From Aradus depressus (Eukaryota; Arthropoda; Insecta; Hemiptera; Aradidae): 64,000 nt of DNA. Position 1 is the stretch's first letter. Every line of letters begins with the position of its first letter. This document shows, piece after piece, positions 45,577 to 55,606 of the stretch. Location: NCBI GenBank assembly GCA_963662175.1, contig OY759217.1, positions 52,366,108 through 52,430,107 of the forward strand. Reading direction: 5' to 3'. A program made the translations under genes and the position numbers. The notes below the pieces were generated by a model that made no database searches, was not told the origin of the DNA, and saw only the letters and a program-made list of their open reading frames with translations.

Positions 45577-46473
45577 CTGCCGTCCTAAGCAAGAAGGACT
45601 TAACTCCCAAAAATTCAATTTTTGTTTTTTTTTCATAATCTTATAGTTCTTAACATGGCGCGTCTAATGGTGTAATTGAAAATGTACGGAAGATTCGGGA
45701 AATATTATTAATTTTCATTTGAAAAAAGGACTTATGTCCAAAAAGGGTTATTCACCTAAGCAAAAAGGACTCAAGTCACTCATACTTAGCAAAAAGGACT
45801 CAACTCCACCTAATTTGGAGATGAGTCCTTTTTGCCTTGTACTAGGTCAATTATTCTTTACAAAAAAGGACTCAACTCCGCCTTGCATTGGAGTTGTCCT
45901 TTTTTTATTGGAGTTAAGTCTTTTTTGCTTTGTATATGGCAACCCACCTGTTACATAATATTAACCAGTCTGTATTATTGCCTCAGATGACGGTGCTAGA
46001 GTTAGAAGTCTATTCTCTTGACTAATATACATACATATATAAAGTAAATAAAAACAAATTTTATTATAATGATATATTTATTTCAAACCCAAATAATTTT
46101 AGGAAAAGGGGGGGGGGGGTGCTGCTAGCTAAAAGCGCAGAGTGCGACTTGAGTCCTTTTTACCTAGTATAGGTAGCTGCGATGAACTGCAGAAAACTAG
46201 TTAAAAAGGACTCAAATCCCTGATTGTGGACATGAGTCCTTCTTGCTTAGGCATGTCATAGTGCCAAAAGACTTATGTCCATTTTAAACTACTTATAATA
46301 ATTAATTTCGGTTTTTTCATATATTGGGAGCTTAAATACGACAAAAGTAAACTAGAATTGGCTTTACCCAAAATATTTTTGCAAAAACGCAACCGCTAGA
46401 GACATTCTTAGTTTTCTTCATTTTCCCGAAAGTTCATGAAACTGGAGATGAGTCCTTCTTGCTTAGGACGGCA
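45577..46473. mobile_element. nested MITE with AAGGACTC stem-loops
   Basis: 897 bp with inverted termini CTGCCGTCCTAAGCAAGAAG and its inverse, flanked by TATG on both sides (45,573-45,576 and 46,474-46,477). Removing it and one TATG rebuilds the outer element's terminus. The interior repeats AAAAAGGACTCAACTCC-type motifs facing their inverses, for example around 45,795-45,835 and 45,868-45,925, so several hairpins are predicted. No coding sequence. Confidence 0.82.
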
Positions 46474-47387
46474 GTATGGGCCAGACTGGCCCAATAGTGG
46501 CTCCGGTCCATGATGAGCAAGTAGTGTGGCCGCTACACCAATGACCAATATCGCCCAATATTTGACACTGGCCCATATCAGGCAGGTCGACAAATATTGC
46601 CCACGTTGCAGACAAGTCAAAGGAGCCGCCTACATTTGGCAAGTATCTTTTGCACCTGGCTACACTGCTGGCCCAGCTTTCAAGAGAAGGTTACACATTT
46701 CCAAGGTTATAATTTTAAAGTGTTTCGTTTTGTTGTTACTTTTTTATACAATAAATTGTTTTTTTTCCCCGTTCTGGCCTTGTGGTCAATGCATATCAGC
46801 CAAGACACTAATGAGGTACAAATTTGGCAAGGATGGATTAAATAAGTTAATTTAGAAATTTTGCAAGAGGGGGGGACTGAAAACAAGGGACTAAATAATT
46901 TTACAAGTGAAGATTTAGTTAGGATTAAATTCGGAGTAACTATAAAACTATACTATTTGCGGAAATAACACTGAAAAGAGCGTCTAAGATCTCAATATTT
47001 CTAACTCTACTAATTATTAATCTGATATCGGTTGGTAGGGTTACACGATGGGATATTAAGCTATGAAATAGCTGGTCTCTGTGGAGGGCAGTTAAAGGAC
47101 AGGCTAACAAGACATGATTGGAGTCAGCTGGACTGAGTCCGTCGCAGCTACAAAAAGGATGATCTAAATTTTATTATGAAGATAAATAAATTGTTCATAA
47201 ATTAAATATTTGTTTAAAATCTTTAAATTGAAAATTGAACAAGTAAGTACATATTTTTTACATACTTTTGTTTTAAATTTCAAGTTATCATGTAGTCAAT
47301 GTTCAATCTAGTAACTATTCAAATAATGATTTATTTGAAAGGACGTAATTCTTACTTATATTGGGTTTATGACTTTTTTTTATAGAA

Positions 47388-47537
47388 ATGGAATGGAGCA
47401 ATGAAAAAACTCTCAGATTTATAGAGCTGTATGAAAGTTTTCCCATCTTGTGGAACTCAAAACACCCGGAGCACAAAAATCGAACAAAAGTAAATGATGT
47501 ATGGACTGAACTGCAAACATCATTTGATATTTTCTGA
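47388..47537 (+). pseudogene. MADF-domain protein relic
   Basis: ATG 47,388 opens MEWSNEKTLRFIELYESFP, ILWNSKHPEHKNR and VNDVWTELQTSFD, the N-terminal two thirds of a MADF (Myb/SANT-like) DNA-binding domain, ended by TGA at 47,535-47,537. A polypyrimidine tract and TATAG precede it, so it may have been an exon. Lies within the Harbinger-like element. Confidence 0.72.
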
Positions 47538-47831
47538 TTTTTTAGTAACAGAAAAGCAGATGCTGCAATTAACGCCATATCGTTGTCACATTCCATCATA
47601 TAATACAATACAACAACAATTGAATAAAATAAAATTTACAATTTGAAAAAATTCAGGTTAGGTATCTAGGATGTATCAATATTTGCCAATGAACTATACT
47701 TGGCCAACCTTGTCCATTGTGTAGACAGCCAGTATTCCTCGGTCTCCAATCCTAGGGGGCGAGGCCAAGTGGAGCCAAATATTTGTCAAGTGTTACTGGC
47801 CAAGGCTGGTCCATAGTGTGGCCCTACCTTT

Positions 47832-48580
47832 AGCATAAAGATAGTGGTACTTCATTAACTAATGGTCCGATTGTCATGGAATTTCACATGTAGTATTCTT
47901 AAAGGCCAAATTGAAAAATAGGGCGTGACGTCGCAAAATTTGTAACGGGAGAGGGCTGTAAGAGGGGGGGGGGGGGGGGGGGGCAAAGCATAAAAATAGT
48001 GCTAACTCATAAATGGATAATCGGACTGTCATGAAATTTCACATTTAGTAGTTTAAAAGCAAAATTTAAAAATTGGCTATGTGACGATTCAAAATGTTGA
48101 AAGGGAGGGGGTTGTGGGGGGCCCTGAGCATATAACGATAGTGTTAGATCATTAACAGATGGTCAGATTGTCATGGAATTTAACATGTAGCATTTTTAAA
48201 AGCCAAATTGAACAATAGGCGTCAAATTTCTGAACGGCGGGGGGTGCATTAATGCTGAAAAATTTCACATGTAGCTTTCTTAAAAATGGGTTATATGGCG
48301 CCTTTAATTTCAAAAGGGAGGCTTTCCGAAACATTTATTACCTAGGAGGTCCACCGTTGCACGGTCAACACTAGCTGTGGTTACCAGCGTTTCTAAGCAT
48401 AAACTAGGGCCTCAACGTCGCCTTTTTCCGGGATTCGATGACCTCTTTTTTATGTGACTGATTAAAAATTGCAACGTCATGAAAGCACTATCGATGCATT
48501 GCCTAAGATTCGCATGAGAGCTATTATGAGTAAAAGTAGAAGTTCTCCGGGCAACACCGAGTAATACTGCTAGTATATGT
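47832..48580 (-). mobile_element. repeat-rich element, copy 3, inverted and shortened
   Basis: On the minus strand the order is head (ACTCGGTGTTGCCCGG at about 48,545-48,560), a short stretch of the 66-bp type repeat (48,340-48,400, ACTAGCTGTGG on plus), and four or so C-rich units (47,832-48,300). Starts immediately after the Harbinger-like element. A poly-G run is at about 47,962-47,983. Confidence 0.72.
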
Positions 48581-48600
48581 ATATATATATCTATTATAAT

Positions 48601-48775
48601 AAGTATTACAAAGAGTGTGCGCATGTTTATTCATTATTTGTGTACTTATTCGTATTCTACTATGAACCACATTCTATAGTTTATTTTTATTTTTTCTAAC
48701 TATTATAGTTTTTTTTTAATTTTATTATATTATTGTCAACTCAAATATTTGTAAATGTTATGTTGGGAAGGACTC
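48601..48775 (+). repeat. unoccupied paralog of the composite-block insertion site
   Basis: Continuous sequence matching 29,612-29,786 on its left part and 44,554-44,600 on its right part, meeting at TTATATTA/TTGTCAAC near 48,731. Confidence 0.78.
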
Positions 48776-49082
48776 CCCCCGATACAGTTTATGTATCAAT
48801 TTTGTGAAATTAGATAATATAAAAGTTGAACAAGTTTTTTGTCATTCCAAGGATGGCGTACTCAATATTTTGGTACTTCGCAGATAAAAAAAACGTAAGG
48901 GCCTCAGTCGCATAACAGTCGGTTTGTTTGAGCAGTTGGACCAAAGACGCCATAGTTTGCGTCATGGCCCCCACCTAATATAGAATATTAGAAGAGGCCA
49001 CGTCAGTTTAGTGAGTATATCTACGAGACCAAGTCAGGCCAGGATCTAGTTGTCAGTAGAATATTTTACTGTGATCAACACA

Positions 49083-50333
49083 ATGTTCAGTTTCATCATT
49101 CTGTTTGTGGGCCTGATACCGATGGGTTACATTCCATCGGCCGTCGTAGCAGTATCTACTGCTGCACCCAAAAATCCCTTCTGCTCATTCGACATAAATC
49201 GACTACCTCAGAACTTCATAGAAGGGGAGGACAGTTTTCTGGACAAAATAAAGCGTTTCATCTTCAAACTGTGGCCTCAAGAAGAAGTGTACCAACCACT
49301 TTATCTTCTAAGGACAAAAAACGGTTTTAGGTTCGCCATTCCTCAACCAATGCCCCCACATTCATCATACAATTTTCGTATAGGTCTAGCAGAATATGAG
49401 ATAATATACACTGCTTGTCATTTTACTGAAACTTCTGAGGATGTATCCATTACGGGGCACCAATGTGGGAAACCAAATTTGTTGGTCAGTGATGATAAAC
49501 CTGCGGGCTATGGACTTGAAAAGGTAACCTGTGCTAAGAAGGTTCGGTTCACAGTCAATACAGGTAAGTCGTGCGGTCATAGAGAAAATGGAGGAAACAT
49601 CAAGGAATATGGATATAAAGTAAATGATATATTTTTACCGCTGTTTGAAACTTGTTCTACCTCAGACTCCAAAACCCTCTATCTTTCGTATGTACTTCAT
49701 GGTACGGAAATGAGAGAGGGTTATGATAGATTGATATACCCCGACCAGACACTCAAGAAGGAGGATGACTTCGAAGAGTATGTTAAAAAGACATTTCTGG
49801 ACAAAGCGGAGGACATTCTCAGTATAGAAAATTGTGTGATCGTTGAACATAATTTAGCTCCTGAGGCAGACTTCATCCTTGAGTCACATGAATCAGTATT
49901 AAAAAATGTTAAAAGTATATATTTAGGATGGTATACAATTGTGACTGGTAACGACCTTCTGATCTACAACACTATCAGGAACTTAGCAATAACGAATGGT
50001 GCGGACCTGCAAATATCCTCCGGTACTATAGGAAATTTTGGAGACTATATGGGACAACCCGTTCCTAAGTATAAATGGATACAGGTAAAAAATCTTAAAA
50101 CTCGGAGAATTATATATTTCAATCTACACATGCCTCCAGTAAATCTAGGTGTGACAATACTGCCGGATTTGTGCAACACTAATTGCGAAGACAACGGTTG
50201 GCCACCGACCTCAGCAGACTACACGAAGGGACACATCGAGTGTTGTGTCTTCAGGGAGATAGCAGCCGAGATACCAATCTCAGATGAGGACTGTGCTGAA
50301 GGTGTTTTGCAAGGGCCTTTAAAAAGAGAGTAA
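49083..50333 (+). CDS. secreted DNA/RNA non-specific endonuclease-like protein (dsRNase family), active site changed
   Basis: Single-exon frame; I take the ATG at 49,083 (416 aa) because MFSFIILFVGLIPMGYIPSA is a clear signal peptide. Residues about 70-150 (QPLYLLRTKNGFRFAIP, YTACHF) match the N-terminal region of insect dsRNases; residues about 150-345 match the nuclease domain, with ENCVIVEHNLAPEADF at 249-264 and YNTIRNLA at 295-302. The family motif is RGHLxPxADF; here the aligned residues read E255-H256-N257, so the catalytic His is Asn. The metal-binding Asn of the family's QxxN(Q/G)GxW segment aligns by eye with Val287. Insect dsRNases digest dsRNA in gut or saliva; this copy probably does not cut, but the intact frame suggests a kept function, possibly binding. 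AATAAA occurs at about 50,403. A truncated paralog is at 28.64 kb. Confidence 0.85.
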   Translation: MFSFIILFVGLIPMGYIPSAVVAVSTAAPKNPFCSFDINRLPQNFIEGEDSFLDKIKRFIFKLWPQEEVYQPLYLLRTKNGFRFAIPQPMPPHSSYNFRIGLAEYEIIYTACHFTETSEDVSITGHQCGKPNLLVSDDKPAGYGLEKVTCAKKVRFTVNTGKSCGHRENGGNIKEYGYKVNDIFLPLFETCSTSDSKTLYLSYVLHGTEMREGYDRLIYPDQTLKKEDDFEEYVKKTFLDKAEDILSIENCVIVEHNLAPEADFILESHESVLKNVKSIYLGWYTIVTGNDLLIYNTIRNLAITNGADLQISSGTIGNFGDYMGQPVPKYKWIQVKNLKTRRIIYFNLHMPPVNLGVTILPDLCNTNCEDNGWPPTSADYTKGHIECCVFREIAAEIPISDEDCAEGVLQGPLKRE

Positions 50334-50399
50334 GGGTTGATGATTCCATAATAACTATCTCTAATTAATAGTTATGTTAAACTGTAATCAATAATGTAA

Positions 50400-50412
50400 A
50401 CAAATAAAGTCA
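50400..50412 (+). terminator. polyadenylation signal of the dsRNase-like gene
   Basis: AATAAA about 70 bp after the stop codon; no other AATAAA lies between. Confidence 0.55.
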
Positions 50413-50925
50413 TAATTATTTCGGAAGAATATATTTTGTTATCTCAGTGTGATTCTTTCATAAAGTATTTTCTTTATGATTTACCTTATTGAGGGTCAAA
50501 TTGGAAGTTGGCTGCTACGAAACACATTGATAAGAAAAGCTGAAGAATTTTGTTAGTAAACCAAAAACCCTATTGTTTTCGTTCGTGTGTCTGTCGCTTT
50601 GTCCCCAATAGGTAGCAAGCCCATCGTGGTAGCTCACAAATCTACACGAAAAAGGATCTCTATGAGCAAGTTCGAGAAAACTTCCATCACAAGAATTAGG
50701 TGATAATTATAATTGTTACTGTAAATCTGCCCCTATGTAACCCTTCACTGTGCGATTTGATCACATTTGTTTCCCAGTAGTTTGGTGTTGGTTTTTTTAA
50801 GGCCTGCCTGCTGTTGTCATCCAGTTGGAATCTGACAGGTAAAATGAAATATTAGGAAGTTTGGTCAAGCAGCAGATGTTACTTCATTAGATAAAAATGT
50901 GCAACTTAATGCATTAATGAAATAA
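50413..50925. other. intergenic DNA
   Basis: No gene or repeat recognised. Confidence 0.35.
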
Positions 50926-51088
50926 ACAATATTACACTTGTTGAGAATATGGACATTGGCAACACTGCGGCATAAAAGGGATACCTTGACGGAAGTTTAT
51001 AACAAAGTTGGCAGAGTACAACAGCATACATGGGGCGGAACGCGGCAGGGCAGGGCAGGTAGAGAAGAGAGCAGAACAGAGCGTCGTG

Positions 51089-53222
51089 CTAGTCAGAGTA
51101 GAGAGAACTTAACAAACACTCAACCTGATCCGAGCTCAGTCCGGTGACCCACTCCATGACCCTAGTCATGTACCTCCTCAGAGAACCTCTCTGGTTTTCT
51201 ATTTCTAGTTTTATATCTTTGGGCAAATTATTGAAAAGAGTTGCTATAATAAACGGTGTCTGTTTGGTCGTCCAAGTGGTGAGTGGTCTGCGTACGATAG
51301 TACAGGTGGAGTGAGGGGTTCGTGTCGGGTATCGGTGAGGAACAGAACAGAGTGTAGATGAAGCATTTAGGAAAAGCTGTCTAGGGAGGTTTTTGTGGTA
51401 TATATGCTGGATCGGGAGAACGGGAAAACAGAAAAAACTTGCGTAATAGGAAATGTAGCAGGGACTTTCAAAATGGTCTTTATAACTAGTTTTTGGGCGG
51501 TCACCAGCGGCTTTACAGCTGAAGCTGTTGAACCGCCCCAGGCCATGATCCCATAGTCTAACGTTGAACCTATGTATGCATGATAGATATTTTTCAGATC
51601 CTTGACAGGTAAGACTTCCCGCAGGGTTCTAAATGCAAAAAGCATAGTCCTTACTTTCCTAGTTACTTGCTGGATGGGAAACGCCCAATTTAATCTAGAG
51701 TCTACCCAGACTCCTAGATACTTATATTGTGAGACCCTTTCGAGGGGTAGGCAGGAAAGAGCATAGGGTGGAGTCACAATTATGGATTTTTAAGGGATAT
51801 TCAGGGTTAATGGATGTCAGCGAAAATGTTATGTATTTGCATTTTGTTACGTTAAGTGTGAGAGAGTTAGAAAAAGCCACCCAAGTATGTCCTTTAAGTG
51901 AAGCTCAGCGTATTGGAACACCTCACGCCAGGACCGTCCACGGTACAACACCACAGTATCATCTGCGAATAACACTATCCTACCCTCCTTCGGTTCGTAT
52001 ACTGTTATCTCGTTTATGTAGATGAGAAATAGAACAGGACCCAAGGTACTGTCTTGGATGACCCCATAGTCTATCTGTTTCGTGTCACTCTCCACACCCT
52101 CAACTGAGACATATTGTGTTCTGTTAGTTAGATATGATTGATGGGGGGAGGTGGGAAACAGTTAGCACTGATATGATCAGCTAGTTCTTGTCCAACTTTG
52201 CAGCAGTATTCATTTAACCTGTTCACAGTAGCTACAGGTTGGCCTGATGGTCAGGGAGGAGGTTCTTTAATTGGGTCCGGTTCCTTGTGGGTTTGCCTGA
52301 CAGATCATTGACAATGGACCAGAATTTCCGCGGGGACCCTCGACATGCATCTAGCTGGTCACGGTAGTAAGCCTCCTTAGCTAGCCTCAATGTTGAGTGG
52401 AGCTCGTTTCGATATTTTTTGTAGGATGACTTTAGTTTAAGGCTGTTCGGCTGTTTGTTTGTCAGTTTATATAATTTGTCACTTTTTCTGACAGAAATCA
52501 CAAGTCCGACAGTAATCCACGGTTTGATTGGTCTGGTTATGAGGGTAGTTTGATAGTCTGTTTAGTTGAGATGTCAAGTTTGTATTAAACTCGACTAAAG
52601 CGTTATTCGTGTCCGTTTGTTTGAAGATTGATTCCCATTTTTCATCCGCTAGCAGGTCATTTAGTTTGTCATGATTAGTTTTATTTTTAGTCAGTAAGTC
52701 GTTGTTTCTATCTCTGTTTTTCGTCTGATGTCCCAGTACGATGAATGTGGAGAAGTGATCTGTGATAGACGTGCGGATAACGCCCGCCTCAGGGACAAGT
52801 GCCTTACATCTAACGAAAATATAGTCAATACAACTTCCTCCGAACGGGGAAGGCCGCGTAACCACATTAACCGCTGAGACAAACCCAGAGTGGTGGAGCT
52901 CGTTGAGGTATTTTTCTCTAACATGTAGGTAATTGCAGGGACCAGTGATTGGGATGTTCATGTCCCCAATGATAACAGAGTTTCTGGTCTCCTCGGTGCT
53001 GCCGTAGTAGGCTGTCAACAAAGGTTTGAGGTGAGCCGGCTGGGCTGCGGTAGAGGGCAAGGAGTGTGACCGTAAGGCCGGGAGATGACAGGTCTTCCAG
53101 AGTCAGATGTACTGAGCTATCAGTAGTCTAGCTATCAGTGGTAGCCCCCGCTACCACTGTATCATGGTGAGTCACCGAGAACCTCCCATCCCTAACGAAT
53201 ACCTCCAATTCCGTCTTTACAT
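51089..53222 (-). pseudogene. non-LTR retrotransposon ORF2 (jockey/CR1 group), 5' truncated, RT core deleted
   Basis: The endonuclease part is at about 53,222-52,750: SVIIGDMNI, GGSCIDYIFVRC and ITDHF match the apurinic-type endonuclease. A linker follows (52,501-52,232). The reverse transcriptase then starts abruptly at the sequence after its fourth block: DSTLGPVLFLIYIN and LFADDTVVLYRG (catalytic FADD, 52,095-51,850), then SQYKYLGVWVDSRLNW, HAYIGSTLDYGIMAWGG and a C-terminal domain (YPTRTPHSTCTIVRRPL) ending at 51,089. Only about 130 bp separate the linker and the LGPVLFLIYIN block, so the fingers and first palm blocks are missing. Frameshifts are numerous. About 150 bp of 3' UTR may follow to about 50,930. 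Confidence 0.85.
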
Positions 53223-53425
53223 TTCAATATATTTTTTTTTTGTATTTATTTATCTTAAGCCACAACTATGCAAATAATGCACAACCAGCGGCTGGGCTGA
53301 CATATACTATACAAACATAATAAAAATAAATATGACATGAAAAGCTTGAGATAGGAAAAACACCCAGCGGCGAACCCTCATAGCATCACTTCACAACAGG
53401 AGATCTCTATGCCAACTAAGAAGGG
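53223..53425. other. spacer
   Basis: AT-rich DNA between the LINE and the minisatellite; nothing recognised. Confidence 0.35.
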
Positions 53426-53725
53426 GCTTAGTGGGAGAGCGGACAGTTGATCTGGAGAGGTATGACTGTGGGGAAGTAGGACTGTAATAGAAGAAGTGGC
53501 TTACTGGGAGAGCGGACAGTTGATCTGGGGATATATGACTGTGGGGAAGTAAGACTGTAATGGAAGAAGTGGCTTACTGGGAGAGCGGACAGTTGATCTG
53601 GGGAGGTATGACTGTGGGGAAGTAGGACTGTAATAGAAGAAGTGGCTTACTGGGAGAGCGGACAGTTGATCTGGGGAGGTATGACTGTACGGAAGTAGGA
53701 CTGTAATGGAAGAAGGGAAATTATA
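53426..53725 (+). repeat. 73-bp minisatellite, four copies
   Basis: GGGAGAGCGGACAGTTGATC recurs at 53,433, 53,506, 53,579 and 53,652, exactly 73 bp apart. Its sequence is unrelated to the 73-bp array at 13.7 kb. Confidence 0.95.
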
Positions 53726-53927
53726 ATTTTAGAGGGAAAACGGACAATTGCTACGGGAATATAAGATTGACCATAAAAATAAATTTTGAAGGGCCCCTCT
53801 AGCGAAAAAGGCTAGAAACGGCTGAACCTGTTAGAGTAAGATATTAATATACTAATGTAATAATGCACTTCGAAAGTCCGTACTTTATATACCTAGATTA
53901 TAAATTATCGAACAACCATGTCACAAT

Positions 53928-53985
53928 GGACGCAGGACTAGAGAGCTTGTCTCTCATTCTAAAGATGCCGGGTTTCGATCCATGG
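53928..53985 (+). mobile_element. tRNA-like SINE fragment (tentative)
   Basis: GACTAGAGAGCTTGTCTCTC followed by GCCGGGTTTCGATCC resembles a tRNA anticodon/T-arm region with a near-perfect B box. No complete cloverleaf or A box. Confidence 0.35.
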
Positions 53986-54105
53986 TTTTTAGGGTAATTT
54001 ATTTTTTCCTTAAGAAGTCCCACCTAGTCACTTAAATATTAATATTAATTTCATATCTAGACGATTGGGAGCGCTAGTGGGCTAATTAAAAATTATAATT
54101 TACAA

Positions 54106-54806
54106 ATGAGGGGGTTAGAGGCAAAGGGATGTAAGTGACAATTCGGCTGAAATTGAGATATGTGTGTTAAGATCTTCCTTGACACCTACCCTGACTACTG
54201 GCTAATGATCAGAACGATTGTTAGTACCAGTAATGCCGTTACTAGTGGAAAATACCTGGGTAATACCTGAATTTACGATGTTACTATAACTTTGAAGGTA
54301 ATTATCTCGAAATGACATTTTTGTCACTTACATCCTGTCACCATATATATATGATAATTTATAACCCTATATCCCGCCTCTAATTCCACGACAGTCACTC
54401 ACATATATGTAGTCAGTCATAGATAGTCACTCATAGATAGTCAGTCAGAGCCATATATAGACAGTCAGATAGACAGATAGAACATATAGTTGATATAGTT
54501 ATATAGTCTCACTCACTATTACCTTGTTATTGTAAATTCTTGTATAAGCACAGTCTGTTCATTTTATTTTATATCCAGTTTCTTTATTGTTCCTCTGTGT
54601 GAGCTGTTGCCCTGTGGTCTTTTGTAAGTAGCAAATATAGTATATTAATTTATGTAACTTGTCTGACTTCTTTAATTTTTTATTACGATCTGTCCGACCT
54701 TATTTAATACATGTAAAAACGCCAGAAATCGTATTTATATTAATTTTTTATTAATTTCGTAATAAATGGTAGCAGAATCGTAATAATCCCTTTGCTTCTA
54801 ACCCCC
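54106..54806. mobile_element. MITE-like element with nested inverted repeats
   Basis: Outer termini TGAGGGGGTTAGAGGCAAAG and its inverse near 54,783-54,806. Inside, GGATGTAAGTGACA (54,127) faces TGTCACTTACATCC (54,328), marking an inner inverted-repeat unit of about 220 bp. TAGATAGTCA-type short repeats occupy 54,390-54,480. No gene. Confidence 0.6.
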
Positions 54807-55449
54807 TCAAATATTGAAATGTAAAAAATACAACCTGGGGCGGTAGGTGGAGGGGGTTGGGATTGGGGGAGGAGGGGCGGAAAGATGGGATGACGACATA
54901 GCTGCTGTTTATCAAATTACTCTTTTCTTATCATTGTGAAATCAATTACCCAAATTCAAACCAATATTTGGTACAATTATTGTATTTTATAGAAAGATAT
55001 AAAATGTTTTTGGCTTAATATAACGAATATACAAGTGATAAGACGAGGTGGCCACATTTTTAGCGTCTCAACCATTGGACATCAGAAGCCAGCGGTAAAC
55101 TAATAATTTTATTATTTTATTATATAGAAATAACAAAAGTGGATGTGAACTCGATTAATAAATTCGACAAACAAATTAAGCCTTCGTTAGTTGGTTCTAC
55201 TTTAAAACATATGCCGAATGTAAAAAAAAAAAAGTTTGCATCACCAATGAAGGTGAAAATCAAGGGATCGAAAAACATGGAATTCCGGTAAAAACTTTGA
55301 ATTTCTGACAGATTACATTACATCCCCTATACTTCGTTTAGTTGTGCAAGTAAAAGTTAATAGTGATTTTTTTTAACCCTTATTTTTTTGATTGTTTTTT
55401 TCTTGAAACGTGATAAATTTAACCCTTGTTTTCTCATTGTTCTTTTAGA
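54807..55449. other. intergenic or intronic DNA
   Basis: Nothing recognised. It may be the upstream intron of the zinc-finger gene. Confidence 0.35.
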
Positions 55450-55503
55450 CTCAACGTTTGTGGGAGGTTGTAACGTAACCCTCAGATATGTTCCGGGATT
55501 ACT
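55450..55503 (+). other. candidate alternative exon, unassigned
   Basis: Acceptor-like TTGTTCTTTTAG before and GTAAGT after. One frame reads STFVGGCNVTLRYVPGLL and meets a stop if read on. Its phase does not fit the exon at 55,540, and the gap between them is only 36 nt, so it is not placed in the zinc-finger transcript. Confidence 0.25.
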
Positions 55504-55539
55504 GTAAGTATATTAATGATATTTTTTACCTGTTTTCAG

Positions 55540-55606
55540 CTGAAAAAAGGTAATACAGAGTGCCGATCAGAATATGCTGAGACGAACGATATGTCTTACA
55601 ACGAAT
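55540..55606 (+). CDS. zinc-finger gene, exon A
   Basis: Acceptor CCTGTTTTCAG, 22 codons plus one base, donor GTAAGT. Supported by phase with exon B. Confidence 0.65.

Larger units (their letters stand above)
45558..47831. mobile_element. DNA transposon with MADF relic, probably PIF/Harbinger
   Basis: Inverted termini AAGGTAGGGCTACACTATG (left) and CATAGTGTGGCCCTACCTT (right), extending inward through CTGGCC-type motifs. The left terminus is interrupted by a nested element (45,577-46,473). The interior holds a MADF-domain relic, the type of second protein many PIF/Harbinger elements encode. No DDE transposase was found. The target duplication is unclear, so the superfamily rests mainly on the MADF fragment. 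Confidence 0.65.

Noticed and set aside
46526..46855. Overlapping plus-strand frames of 82-109 codons.
   Set aside because: They lie in terminal and subterminal repeats of the Harbinger-like element and match no transposase.
55450..55606. Joining the 55,450 segment to exon A of the zinc-finger gene.
   Set aside because: The intron would be only 36 nt and no frame of the segment continues into exon A without a stop.
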